Source: Oscillospiraceae bacterium (GTDB taxonomy: Bacteria > Bacillota_A > Clostridia > Oscillospirales > Ruminococcaceae). Taken from it: a stretch of 10,242 bases of DNA. The position numbers were made by a program, and so were the translations under genes. Below, in pieces: positions 1 to 6,690 of this stretch. The notes below the pieces were generated by a model. It did no database searches. It was not told where the DNA came from and worked only from the letters and a program-made list of their open reading frames with translations. Where the stretch lies: NCBI GenBank assembly GCA_017400025.1, contig JAFQAF010000088.1, positions 1 to 10,242 on the forward strand, written 5' to 3'. Within the stretch, counting starts at the first letter, position 1, and each line of letters begins with the position of its first letter.

Positions 1-521
<521 letters not shown>

Positions 522-583
522 TCATAATCTCCTTTGATTAAAGAAAAGTGTTTTTATATTAAGAATTTTTTAAAACGGTTTTA

Positions 584-1141
584 TCAGCAGCTTACCGCCA
601 CTGTTGAAGGGCGGATAACTTTGTCGTGAAGTTTGTAGCCTTTCTGGAATACATTCACCACCATACCGGCTTCCACGCCTTCTGTTTCCTGCTGCATCAC
701 TGCATTGTGCAGGTTAGGGTCAAATTCCTTGCCCATTGCTTCGATTTCTGTAATGCCCATATTTGCAAAAGCATTTTTTGCTGTGGTCATTATCAGTTCG
801 ATGCCTTTTTTATAGTTTTCATCGCTGCAGGGTGCAGCCAGCGCCATTTCCAGTGTGTCCAGCACAGGGATGATACCCATTACAGCGTTTGTTACGCCGT
901 TGTTGTAGGTTTCTGTCTTTTCCTTTGCTGTGCGCTTGCGGAAATTATCATACTCTGCAAGTGTTCTCTGGAAAGAGCCCTTTGTGTCCTCCAGCTCTTT
1001 TGTAACTGCTTCCAGCTTCTTTTCGCTGTCAATCAGCCGTGTTTCCAGCATTTCAATGCCTTGTACCACATCAATTTTTTCCTCTGTGGCTTCCACCTCT
1101 GTTTCCAGTTCCCGGTTTTCCAGTTTTTCTTTGTTTTCCAT
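584..1141 (-). CDS. grpE: GrpE nucleotide exchange factor
   Basis: GrpE releases ADP from DnaK and so resets its substrate cycle; it acts as a cytosolic dimer. The 185-residue length is normal for the family. Residues 1-60 are highly charged (Glu/Lys-rich) and predicted helical, matching the long paired helix of GrpE. LAEYDNFRKRTAKEK (about 61-75) is the conserved helix segment. GKEFDPNLHNAV and the C-terminal FQKGYKLHDKVIRPSTVAV carry the beta-domain signature (G-EFDP-H-AV, then QKGY and RP-V-V). The ATG lies 3 bases after the hrcA stop, and its SD (AAGGAAG) falls inside the last hrcA codons, so the two are likely translationally coupled. It ends with tandem stops TGA TAA. Confidence 0.96.
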   Translation of the reverse strand: MENKEKLENRELETEVEATEEKIDVVQGIEMLETRLIDSEKKLEAVTKELEDTKGSFQRTLAEYDNFRKRTAKEKTETYNNGVTNAVMGIIPVLDTLEMALAAPCSDENYKKGIELIMTTAKNAFANMGITEIEAMGKEFDPNLHNAVMQQETEGVEAGMVVNVFQKGYKLHDKVIRPSTVAVSC

Positions 1142-1144
1142 TGG

Positions 1145-2170
1145 TTACTTCCTTTCAGTACCTGTGATTGACTGTGTCAGCAGCTGTGCAAAATATTCCA
1201 TAGCCAGGAACAGTCTCTGATAATCCACTGTCTGGGGGCAGATAACCGCCAGAGTGCCGGAAACTGCGCTGCCTGCGTAGTAGCGGGTGGATATGAAACA
1301 GGTGTTTTCTATATTTTTGATTGGCAGTTCGTCACCGAAGACAGCTGATATACCTTCGTATTTCGGGGTGATAATCTGCTTTAAGGTGTCTGTATCTGCC
1401 AGTAATTTCAGAATATCGCCTATGTTCCGGTCAAAATGGTGGGTTGCCGCCAGTTTTTCCTGGCCGTAAACATAGATTGATTTATTGTTGGCCTCTGCCA
1501 CCAGTGCAAGCGCACCTGCGATAAACCGGCCGAATGCCGGGTTTTCCCTGTTCAGCTCTTTTATCAGTGTGGAAAAATATTTTGAGTCAATGTCCGCATA
1601 GCAGGTGAAGCACAGGCGCATATTCAGCAGCTGTGTCAGCTGGGCCAGCTGGGCGCTATTGATTTCATTTTCCAGACGGATAACCCTGGTGTGAACTTCC
1701 CCCCTTGAGGTTGTAGCCACCAGCACCACGCTGTAGCGGCCGGTTTTCAGGGCTGTGAAGTTTACAAACTGCAGGTCTGTATCCACCGGGGGAACTATTA
1801 CCACAGTGTAGCCCAGAATATCGCTGAAAAGCTTTGCCGCACCCTGGAGAAAGCGGGAACTGTCACCGTCCAGTGCATCAAAGTGCCGGCGGATGTTTTC
1901 CCTGTCCTGCGGGGCGATTGCCGCTGTGCGGTCTATATTTTCCACATAGTAGCGGTAAGCTTTGTTTGTAGGTACCCTGCCAGCGGAAACGTGAGGCTGG
2001 TTGAGATAGCCCCGTTTTGTGAGGCGTGCCATTTCGTTTCGCAGTGTGGCGGAGGATACTGCTATATCAAGTGCGTCCTGCAGAGCCTGAGATGCAACAG
2101 GCTCGCCGTCGCGTATATACATGGAAACAATGGCATCCAGAATAAGCTTGTGTCGCTGATTTATGTCCAT
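1145..2170 (-). CDS. hrcA: HrcA heat-inducible transcription repressor
   Basis: HrcA binds CIRCE operators and represses the class I heat-shock genes (dnaK and groE operons) until its folding, which depends on GroEL, is disturbed by heat. The protein has 341 residues, normal for the family. The N-terminal winged helix (about residues 1-75) contains VSSATLRNEMARL and GYLNQPHVSAGRVPT, both close to the HrcA signature (SSATIRNEMA; GYL-QPHTSAGRIPT). The GAF-like inserted domain and C-terminus follow. The ATG at 2168-2170 has an SD AAAGGA at 2179-2184. It is the first gene of the leftward hrcA-grpE-dnaK operon, and a CIRCE site at its own promoter implies autoregulation. Confidence 0.96.
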   Translation of the reverse strand: MDINQRHKLILDAIVSMYIRDGEPVASQALQDALDIAVSSATLRNEMARLTKRGYLNQPHVSAGRVPTNKAYRYYVENIDRTAAIAPQDRENIRRHFDALDGDSSRFLQGAAKLFSDILGYTVVIVPPVDTDLQFVNFTALKTGRYSVVLVATTSRGEVHTRVIRLENEINSAQLAQLTQLLNMRLCFTCYADIDSKYFSTLIKELNRENPAFGRFIAGALALVAEANNKSIYVYGQEKLAATHHFDRNIGDILKLLADTDTLKQIITPKYEGISAVFGDELPIKNIENTCFISTRYYAGSAVSGTLAVICPQTVDYQRLFLAMEYFAQLLTQSITGTERK

Positions 2171-2192
2171 TATCTCAGTCCTTTCAGATTTT

Positions 2193-2219
2193 TTAGCACT
2201 CTCAATGCTTGATTGCTAA
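2193..2219 (-). promoter_or_regulatory. CIRCE operator (HrcA binding site)
   Basis: The plus strand reads TTAGCACTC-N9-GATTGCTAA. The known CIRCE consensus is TTAGCACTC-N9-GAGTGCTAA, so only one of 18 arm positions differs. It begins just after the -10 box of the hrcA promoter and covers the expected transcription start. This is the classic position for HrcA repression, and it also places the element in the 5' leader. Confidence 0.96.
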
Positions 2220-2224
2220 TTTAT

Positions 2225-2252
2225 ATTATAAACATTTTTCTGCATTTGTCAA
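2225..2252 (-). promoter_or_regulatory. Sigma-A promoter of hrcA-grpE-dnaK
   Basis: Reading leftward, a perfect -35 TTGACA (2247-2252) is followed after 16 bases by a perfect -10 TATAAT (2225-2230). The start site would be near 2218, inside the CIRCE element. Twelve of twelve consensus bases suggest a very strong promoter held down by HrcA. Confidence 0.9.
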
Positions 2253-2278
2253 TAAGTATTGGCCCAGTTCACAAAGTT

Positions 2279-2308
2279 TTTACAAATTGATTTTATTTTC
2301 TTTATAAT
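2279..2308 (+). promoter_or_regulatory. Probable hemW promoter
   Basis: TTTACA (2279-2284), an 18-base spacer and TATAAT (2303-2308) read rightward toward hemW. The -35 matches 5 of 6 consensus bases and the -10 is perfect. The start would be near 2315, giving an A+T-rich leader of about 70 bases. Its -35 lies about 27 bases from the -35 of the divergent hrcA promoter. Confidence 0.65.
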
Positions 2309-2385
2309 GTATGATTATATAAAGAGGAAACAAAACAGATTTCTGTATTATATATATATTATTTACCTTATTCAGAGGAGTATTT

Positions 2386-3474
2386 ATGGAAGCCGGATTA
2401 TATATTCACATACCTTTCTGCAGAAAAAAATGCAATTACTGTGATTTTTACTCCTGCGGCGGCGCACAGACTGTGCCGGAAGAATATATTGACTCACTGC
2501 TGCGTGAAATAAAAAAATGGCCGGGGCTTGTCTGCCGCACCGTCTATTTTGGCGGTGGCACACCCAGCCTGCTGACGGGCAGCCAGGTTAGCAGAATATT
2601 GGCCGCACTGCAAACAGCAGAGAGGGCGGAGATAACACTGGAGGCAAACCCGGACACCCTGACATACGAAAAGCTGGCGGCATACCGCGCCGCCGGCGTG
2701 AACCGACTGAGCATAGGTGTGCAGACAGTGTATGACAAATCCCTGCAGGTGCTGGGGCGCATACACTCTGCAGAAAAGGCCGGGGCGGCCTTTGATATGG
2801 CAAGAGCGGCCGGCTTTGAAAACATAAGCGGCGATGTGATGCTGGGGCTGGACAATTATTCTGAAAAAGAAATGAAAGACACCATAGATTTTCTTATTAA
2901 CCACGGGGCAAAGCATATTTCCGCCTATATGCTGAAGGTTGAGGAGGGCACCCCTTTTTACACAAACCGCCCGGAAAACCTGGCAACGGAAGACGAGCTG
3001 GCAGACTATTACCTGGCCTGCTGTGAATACATGGCGGAAAAAGGCTTTACACAGTATGAAATATCCAATTTCTGCCTGCCGGGGTACCACAGCCGCCACA
3101 ACTCCATCTACTGGCAGCTGGAAAATTATCTGGGCATAGGCCCGTCTGCCCACAGCTGTATGGAGGGCAGACGCTTCTACTATCCCAGAAGCCTTGAACA
3201 GTTTATCCGGGGCTGTGACCCGGTGGAGGACGGCACAGTGGATGCAGATGATTATATTATGCTGTCCCTGCGACTGAAAGATGGGCTGAACCTGGAGGTT
3301 TTACAAAAAAAATGGGGGCTGGCGGTCTCCCCTTTCACACTGAAAAAACTGGAAATATACAGAAACCGGGGTTTTATAGTTTTTGAAAACAACCGCATCT
3401 CCCTGACCCCCAAAGGCTTCCTGGCAGAAAACGTAATAGCCAGCGATATTATGAGTGGAGTGCAGGAAGTGTAA
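2386..3474 (+). CDS. hemW: HemW, radical SAM haem chaperone (CPO-like)
   Basis: HemW is the radical SAM relative of coproporphyrinogen dehydrogenase HemN; in studied bacteria it binds haem and passes it to respiratory proteins. The protein has 362 residues. LYIHIPFCRKKCNYCDF (residues 5-21) contains the [4Fe-4S] CxxxCxxC motif at C12, C16 and C19. The fourth cysteine that marks true HemN (CxxxCxxCxC) is replaced by F21, so HemW is the better name. VYFGGGTPSLL (53-63) is the SAM-binding glycine motif, and LEANPD and RLSIGVQ follow as in the family. The C-terminal HemN-type domain is present (YEISNF, HNSIYW, GIGPSAHS). The SD is GAGGAG (2375-2380). In many Firmicutes hemW lies just upstream of hrcA on the same strand; here it diverges from hrcA. 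The older label hemN for such genes is misleading. Confidence 0.93.
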   Translation: MEAGLYIHIPFCRKKCNYCDFYSCGGAQTVPEEYIDSLLREIKKWPGLVCRTVYFGGGTPSLLTGSQVSRILAALQTAERAEITLEANPDTLTYEKLAAYRAAGVNRLSIGVQTVYDKSLQVLGRIHSAEKAGAAFDMARAAGFENISGDVMLGLDNYSEKEMKDTIDFLINHGAKHISAYMLKVEEGTPFYTNRPENLATEDELADYYLACCEYMAEKGFTQYEISNFCLPGYHSRHNSIYWQLENYLGIGPSAHSCMEGRRFYYPRSLEQFIRGCDPVEDGTVDADDYIMLSLRLKDGLNLEVLQKKWGLAVSPFTLKKLEIYRNRGFIVFENNRISLTPKGFLAENVIASDIMSGVQEV

Positions 3475-3502
3475 ACTGTTCAGCTTTGTTTTAGCCCCCG
3501 CC

Positions 3503-3508
3503 TATAAT
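3503..3508 (+). promoter_or_regulatory. Possible sigma-A -10 box upstream of spoVT
   Basis: A perfect TATAAT lies 68 bases before the spoVT start codon. Its best -35 (TTCAGC, 3479-3484, 18-base spacer) is poor. If used, transcription would start near 3515 and include the whole spoVT inverted repeat. Confidence 0.3.
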
Positions 3509-3517
3509 ACAAAAAAT

Positions 3518-3546
3518 GCATAAAACAGGAAAATCTCCCTAAAATA
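3518..3546 (+). promoter_or_regulatory. Possible sigma-G-like promoter of spoVT
   Basis: GCATA (3518-3522) fits the sigma-G -35 pattern GHATR. After 17 bases, TAAAATA (3540-3546) matches 5 of 7 positions of the sigma-G -10 CATWHTA, but lacks the leading C. B. subtilis spoVT is known to be made by sigma-G in the forespore, so such a promoter is expected. The start would fall near 3553, inside the inverted repeat. Confidence 0.4.
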
Positions 3547-3573
3547 TTGGAAAAGATATTTTAAGGAGATTTT
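3530..3573 (+). promoter_or_regulatory. Long inverted repeat enclosing the spoVT SD site
   Basis: The left arm 3530-3547 (AAAATCTCC-C-TAAAATAT) pairs with 3556-3573 (ATATTTTA-A-GGAGATTTT). There are 17 Watson-Crick pairs out of 18, with one C-A mismatch (3539/3564) and an 8-base loop (3548-3555). Two G-U pairs could extend it to base 3575, next to the ATG. The SD AAGGAG (3563-3568) is wholly inside the right arm. It may act as an RNA switch on readthrough transcripts or as a DNA operator. Confidence 0.75.
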
Positions 3574-3575
3574 TT

Positions 3576-4115
3576 ATGCGAGCAACAGGGGTTGTAAGAA
3601 GAATAGATGACCTGGGCAGAATTGTTATTCCCAAGGAAATAAGACGTACTATGAGGATGCGCGAAGGCGACCCGCTGGAAATTTTTACCAGCGGTGACGG
3701 GGAGATAATGCTGAAAAAGTATTCTATGATAGGTCAGCTGGCGGATTTCAGCCGGAATTATGCAGAAAATCTGTACAAAGTCAGCGGTCTGCGGTGCGTG
3801 ATATGCGACACAGACCACGTGGTGGCCAGCGGCGGCCCTGGCAGGAAGGAAGCCATGGGCAGTGCCATAACAAGGGATATGGAGGAGATAATATCCGGCA
3901 GGATGTCCTATTTCAAGCAGTTCCCCGGGGAGAAAAGCATTTTTACCCACCGGGGTGCGGCCAGCCCTGCAGTGGGCGTGACACCCATAATAAATTCCGG
4001 TGACTGTGCCGGGGTGGTGGCACTGCTGGCCGACGACGGCCAGTCCCTGACTGAAACACAGAAAAAGCTGCTGGTGCTGACCAGCACCCTGCTGGCTGGC
4101 AATCTGGGCAGCTGA
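3576..4115 (+). CDS. spoVT: SpoVT, stage V sporulation regulator (AbrB-GAF)
   Basis: SpoVT is the forespore DNA-binding regulator that tunes sigma-G-dependent genes and influences spore coat, germination and engulfed-cell development. At 179 residues it is almost the same length as B. subtilis SpoVT (178). The swapped-hairpin AbrB domain is at about residues 1-52: MRATGVVRRIDDLGRIVIPKE then RRTMRMREGDPLEIF, nearly the same as the Bacillus protein. A GAF-like domain covers about 55-178 (VICDTDHVVA, GVTPIINSGDCAGVVALL). The ATG has SD AAGGAG at 3563-3568 with a 7-base spacing, but the SD is enclosed in an inverted repeat. It follows hemW by 101 bases without a recognisable terminator. A general AbrB-family regulator is less likely because of the GAF domain and the length. 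Confidence 0.93.
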   Translation: MRATGVVRRIDDLGRIVIPKEIRRTMRMREGDPLEIFTSGDGEIMLKKYSMIGQLADFSRNYAENLYKVSGLRCVICDTDHVVASGGPGRKEAMGSAITRDMEEIISGRMSYFKQFPGEKSIFTHRGAASPAVGVTPIINSGDCAGVVALLADDGQSLTETQKKLLVLTSTLLAGNLGS

Positions 4116-4121
4116 TACAGG

Positions 4122-4147
4122 CAAAATAAAAAGGCGGCTGTGCCGCC
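4122..4147 (-). terminator. Leftward Rho-independent terminator
   Basis: Reading leftward, GGCGGC-ACA-GCCGCC (4133-4147) is followed at once by TTTTTATTTT. On the plus strand the hairpin has A-rich sequence before it and no immediate T tract after it, so it works for leftward transcripts. It lies only 7 bases past the spoVT stop. The nearest leftward gene is the HAD phosphatase, 258 bases upstream of it. Confidence 0.75.
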
Positions 4148-4194
4148 AATAGAATCAAGTAAATTTTTTATTAAAAACCGCGCTTGATAAACCG

Positions 4195-4279
4195 AAATGT
4201 CATTCCGGGCAAAGAACGGATCCCGACAATATTTTAAAGTCCAGGATTTTTCGTCACTTTGGTCCCCGGAATGACATTT
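4195..4279. repeat. Palindromic repeat element, MITE/REP-like
   Basis: A perfect 15-bp inverted repeat, AAATGTCATTCCGGG (4195-4209) and its complement (4265-4279), closes an 85-base element. The stem continues inward as CAAAG/CTTTG (4210-4214, 4257-4261) past a 3-base bulge. The ends TGTCATTCC...GGAATGACA and the inner GGATCCC and GGATTTTTCG resemble, from memory, the dispersed TGTCATTC(C/T)GAGCGAAGCG...GAATGACA palindromes common in many gut bacterial genomes. Six T follow on the plus strand, so it could also end rightward spoVT transcripts. No ORF lies inside. Confidence 0.6.
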
Positions 4280-4404
4280 TTTCTTATACGGATAATACCG
4301 GCGTTGCCGTCTTTTATTGTTTGATAATGATATAAAACAGATTTATATAATGTTATATGATTAAGCAGTACAATTCCGCAGTTTTTTATGATTTTCTGAG
4401 GGTA

Positions 4405-5235
4405 TTATCTTTCTGAAAACTGCCGGTTTTCCAGCAGCCATCTGGCCACGCCATCGTTATTGTTGGTGGCTATGGTGGCGGTGGCTATGGCTTTCAGTTC
4501 CGGCACTGCATTGCCCATGGCATAGCATTCGTCTGCAACCATAAACATGGAAACATCGTTTTTGCCGTCACCGAAGCAGACCAGTCTGTCTGCCCCCAGC
4601 TCCTTTTTCAGCTGCAGCACTGCATTGGCCTTGCTGGCGGCAACAGGCATAAATTCCAGCCACTGCCGGCCGGTATAGACGTCTGTCTGATAGATTACGT
4701 TGGCCGCAGGGTGGTCTTTCAGCTGTTCATAAAGGGGATGCAGTTTTTCCGCACTGTCTATGCACACAAGATAAAAGGTGTTCTGCTTTTCCAGCTGCTG
4801 CCGGCTGTGGGCAGAATGATGCCGCAGGGTGCCCTCATATTCATAGATAAACTCATTCATTTCCGCTGTGGAATTTTCCCTGACGAAAGCCATGCTTTCC
4901 ACGCCATTGTCATAATAATAAATCAGCGGCCATACCCCGTTTTCAGTAAGTGTGCGGACAAGCCGCCGGGCATCGGCATCGGGGAAAAAGTTTGTTATTA
5001 CAGGCTGCTGGGTGGCATTGTCCACCACAAAGGCCCCGTTGTAAAGTATCCGTGGAAAATGGGCGGTTATGCCCTTTGTGATATCCCCTGCTGTGCTGTA
5101 GGAACGTGCAGTGGCATAGGAAAACAGCAAGCCCTTTTCAATAAGTGTATTGAGGGTATCTGCAGTAAAGGCGGATATCTGTGCATCTGAATTCAGCAGA
5201 GTGCCGTCCAGGTCTGAAATATACAGTGTTTTCAT
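4405..5235 (-). CDS. Cof-type HAD-superfamily hydrolase (sugar-phosphate/nucleotide phosphatase)
   Basis: This is a cytosolic Mg-dependent phosphatase of the HAD superfamily, Cof/IIB subfamily. Its substrate cannot be read from the sequence; relatives dephosphorylate sugar phosphates, flavin precursors or PLP. The protein has 276 residues, typical of Cof proteins. All four HAD motifs are present: motif I DLDGTL with nucleophile D8 and acid/base D10, motif II threonine in ATARSY (about T42), motif III lysine in SKANAV (K202), and motif IV GDGKNDVSMF (222-231, D223 and D227). The C2-type cap domain lies between motifs II and III, about residues 85-195. SD AGGAGA (5241-5246) precedes the ATG at 5233-5235. 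It appears to be a single-gene unit, separated from the upstream ABC operon by a terminator. Confidence 0.88.
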   Translation of the reverse strand: MKTLYISDLDGTLLNSDAQISAFTADTLNTLIEKGLLFSYATARSYSTAGDITKGITAHFPRILYNGAFVVDNATQQPVITNFFPDADARRLVRTLTENGVWPLIYYYDNGVESMAFVRENSTAEMNEFIYEYEGTLRHHSAHSRQQLEKQNTFYLVCIDSAEKLHPLYEQLKDHPAANVIYQTDVYTGRQWLEFMPVAASKANAVLQLKKELGADRLVCFGDGKNDVSMFMVADECYAMGNAVPELKAIATATIATNNNDGVARWLLENRQFSER

Positions 5236-5255
5236 ACATATCTCCTGTGTGTAAT

Positions 5256-5284
5256 ATTATTTTATTTTAACATACAGCGGGCAA
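5256..5284 (-). promoter_or_regulatory. Probable promoter of the HAD phosphatase gene
   Basis: Reading leftward, TTGCCC (5279-5284), 17 bases, and AATAAT (5256-5261) match 4 of 6 and 5 of 6 sigma-A consensus bases. It lies just after the ABC-operon terminator and 20 bases before the start codon. Confidence 0.45.
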
Positions 5285-5291
5285 AAAGTCA

Positions 5292-5328
5292 TTAAATAAA
5301 AACAGAGGCCGGTTACAGACCTCTGTTT
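5292..5328 (-). terminator. Terminator of the ABC importer operon
   Basis: Reading leftward, a 9-bp stem AAACAGAGG/CCTCTGTTT (5320-5328 with 5300-5308) encloses an 11-base loop and runs into TTTTTATTT. It lies 21 bases after the ATPase stop codon. The plus-strand side has only TTTCTATATT, so it is mainly leftward. Confidence 0.85.
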
Positions 5329-5349
5329 CTATATTGAAATATTAAAAAG

Positions 5350-5922
5350 CTACATATTGAGAACATCCGCACCCAGCAGGGCGGCTTCATCTTCATCGTG
5401 GGTGATTACCATCAGCAGGCGGCCGCCAAGATGGCGTTTTACCTGCTGTATAACCAGCAGACGGGTGTCTTCGTCCAGACCTTTGAAGGGTTCGTCCATC
5501 AGAACGGCGTCGCTGTGGCTGACAAGGGCGCGGAGAATTGCCACACGGCGTCTCTGGCCGCCGGAAAGTGATGAAACCGGGCGGCGGATTTCTTCCTCCT
5601 CCAGCCCCATATCACAAAGGAAGGCTGCCAGCTGTGCCATATCCGGGCTGTCCTGCACTATGGCCAGGTTCATAAGGGCGGAAAGCTCTTCGCAGAGGCG
5701 GTCCTCCTGGAAAACAGCGGAAAAACGCCGGTTTTCTGTGCCGGTTACAGTGCCGCTGTCCTTCTTTACAAGGCCCAGCAGGATGGAAAACAGTGTGGTT
5801 TTGCCACGGCCGGAGGGGCCCATAAGGCACACCGGGCGGCCGGATGTAAACTGTGCGGAAAAGTTTTCCAGCACGGGGGTGCCGTCATAGCTTTTTGAAA
5901 GGCTGTCTATGATAATATCCAT
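5350..5922 (-). CDS. ABC transporter ATPase, NitT/TauT type
   Basis: This is the cytoplasmic ATP-hydrolysing subunit that powers the importer encoded with the two upstream genes. In order it has Walker A GPSGRGKTT (35-43), Q-loop Gln72 in VFQEDRL, signature LSGGQRRR (119-126), Walker B VLMDEP with catalytic E144, a D-loop (GLDE) and the switch histidine H175 in ITHDEDEA. All catalytic residues are present, so it should be active. It is only 190 residues, against about 240-260 for SsuB, TauB or NrtD; it stops soon after the H-loop with no C-terminal extension. SD AGGAGG (5928-5933) overlaps the permease stop codon, indicating coupled translation. Confidence 0.9.
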   Translation of the reverse strand: MDIIIDSLSKSYDGTPVLENFSAQFTSGRPVCLMGPSGRGKTTLFSILLGLVKKDSGTVTGTENRRFSAVFQEDRLCEELSALMNLAIVQDSPDMAQLAAFLCDMGLEEEEIRRPVSSLSGGQRRRVAILRALVSHSDAVLMDEPFKGLDEDTRLLVIQQVKRHLGGRLLMVITHDEDEAALLGADVLNM

Positions 5923-5931
5923 ATATACCTC

Positions 5932-6690
5932 CTACAGAAAGCCCTGGCGGATTTTCTCATTGATTTTTTCCAGCAGCCACAGAAAACCTTTTTCTATGAC
6001 AAAGCTGATAAGGACAATTACAATTGTCCAGGCAAAAAGCTGTGCTGTTTCCATATACAGCTTGGTTTCATACAGCCGGTTGCCTATAGTGCCCTCTGCA
6101 ATGCCGATAACTTCTGCCGCAATGCCGCTTTTCCAGCAGAGGCCCAGGGCCGTGGTGCAGGCCGCGGTAAAGTATGGCATAAGCTGCGGGATGTAGATGT
6201 ATCTGATTTTTTTGCCAAGGGACAGGCGGAACACCTGTGCCATTTCCAGCAGGTGTCTGTCCACCCGGACAAGACCGGCAAGCATATTGTTGTATACCAC
6301 CGGCAATACCATAAGGAAAGATATGCACACCGAAAGGCTGCCACCACTGACCCACAGCAAAAGGAGAATAATAAAGGATGCCACGGGCACGCTTTTGATA
6401 AAGCTGAACATAGGCGCCAGCAGCCGGCGCACAGTTTCACTGCGGGCGGAAAGCACCGCCAGCACCACTCCCCCTGCTGTGGCAAGCACAAAACCCAGCA
6501 TAATATGGGAGAATGAAAACATTATGGTATGCCAGAACACCGGCTGACCCCAAAGGTCCGCCAGTGCCCTTAATGTAGCGTATGGAGAGGCAAGCAGCAC
6601 TTCCCTGCCGGTTTTCACCGCTGCAAACTGCCACAGTGCCACCCAGAACAATACGCCGGCTATTTTCTTTACTTTTGGATTAGCCCACAT
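5932..6690 (-). CDS. ABC transporter permease, NitT/TauT type (BPD_transp_1)
   Basis: This is the membrane-spanning subunit of the importer. From the ATG at 6690 it has 252 residues with about six hydrophobic segments, near residues 8-25, 56-80, 99-115, 117-137, 171-190 and 215-236. The cytoplasmic loop EMAQVFRLSLGKKIRYIYIP (149-168) is the EAA-like coupling loop that contacts the ATPase, and SVPVASFIILLLLWVSGG is typical of SsuC/TauC-like permeases. An upstream in-frame ATG at 6717 would add nine residues. I prefer 6690 because the protein then begins just before the first membrane segment and the overlap with the binding-protein gene is only 11 bases; GGAAG lies 9 bases upstream. The substrate is not evident. 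Confidence 0.88.
   Translation of the reverse strand: MWANPKVKKIAGVLFWVALWQFAAVKTGREVLLASPYATLRALADLWGQPVFWHTIMFSFSHIMLGFVLATAGGVVLAVLSARSETVRRLLAPMFSFIKSVPVASFIILLLLWVSGGSLSVCISFLMVLPVVYNNMLAGLVRVDRHLLEMAQVFRLSLGKKIRYIYIPQLMPYFTAACTTALGLCWKSGIAAEVIGIAEGTIGNRLYETKLYMETAQLFAWTIVIVLISFVIEKGFLWLLEKINEKIRQGFL

Larger units (their letters stand above)
4116..4404. other. Intergenic region between spoVT and the HAD gene
   Basis: No coding sequence is supported in these 289 bases between two convergent genes. They contain the leftward terminator (4122-4147), a short ATCAAG/CTTGAT inverted pair (4154-4159, 4183-4188) and the palindromic repeat (4195-4279). A small CGGC-GTT-GCCG hairpin (4299-4309) is followed by TCTTTTATTG on the plus strand and may be a weak rightward terminator. 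The rest (4310-4404) is A+T-rich without visible structure. Confidence 0.6.

Noticed and set aside
626..1171. 181-codon open frame antisense to grpE (and a 96-codon one at 930-1220)
   Set aside because: It lies wholly opposite grpE, is very rich in Cys, Phe and His as expected from the complement of an acidic gene, and shows no start signals or domain.
2259..2444. 61-codon rightward frame overlapping the start of hemW
   Set aside because: It runs through the hemW promoter and leader in another frame and has no SD; low-complexity residues only.
2494..3153. 219-codon open frame opposite hemW
   Set aside because: The hemW reading has unmistakable motifs and an SD; the antisense reading has neither and looks like compositional noise.
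3561..4124. 187-codon open frame opposite spoVT
   Set aside because: SpoVT matches its family over the full length; the antisense frame has no recognisable feature or ribosome site.
4195..4203. AAATGTCAT shared between the palindromic element and the XRE operators at 8779 and 8832
   Set aside because: The match is only about 8-9 bases, and the element lacks the CAGTA centre and spacing of the operators; chance is the simpler explanation.
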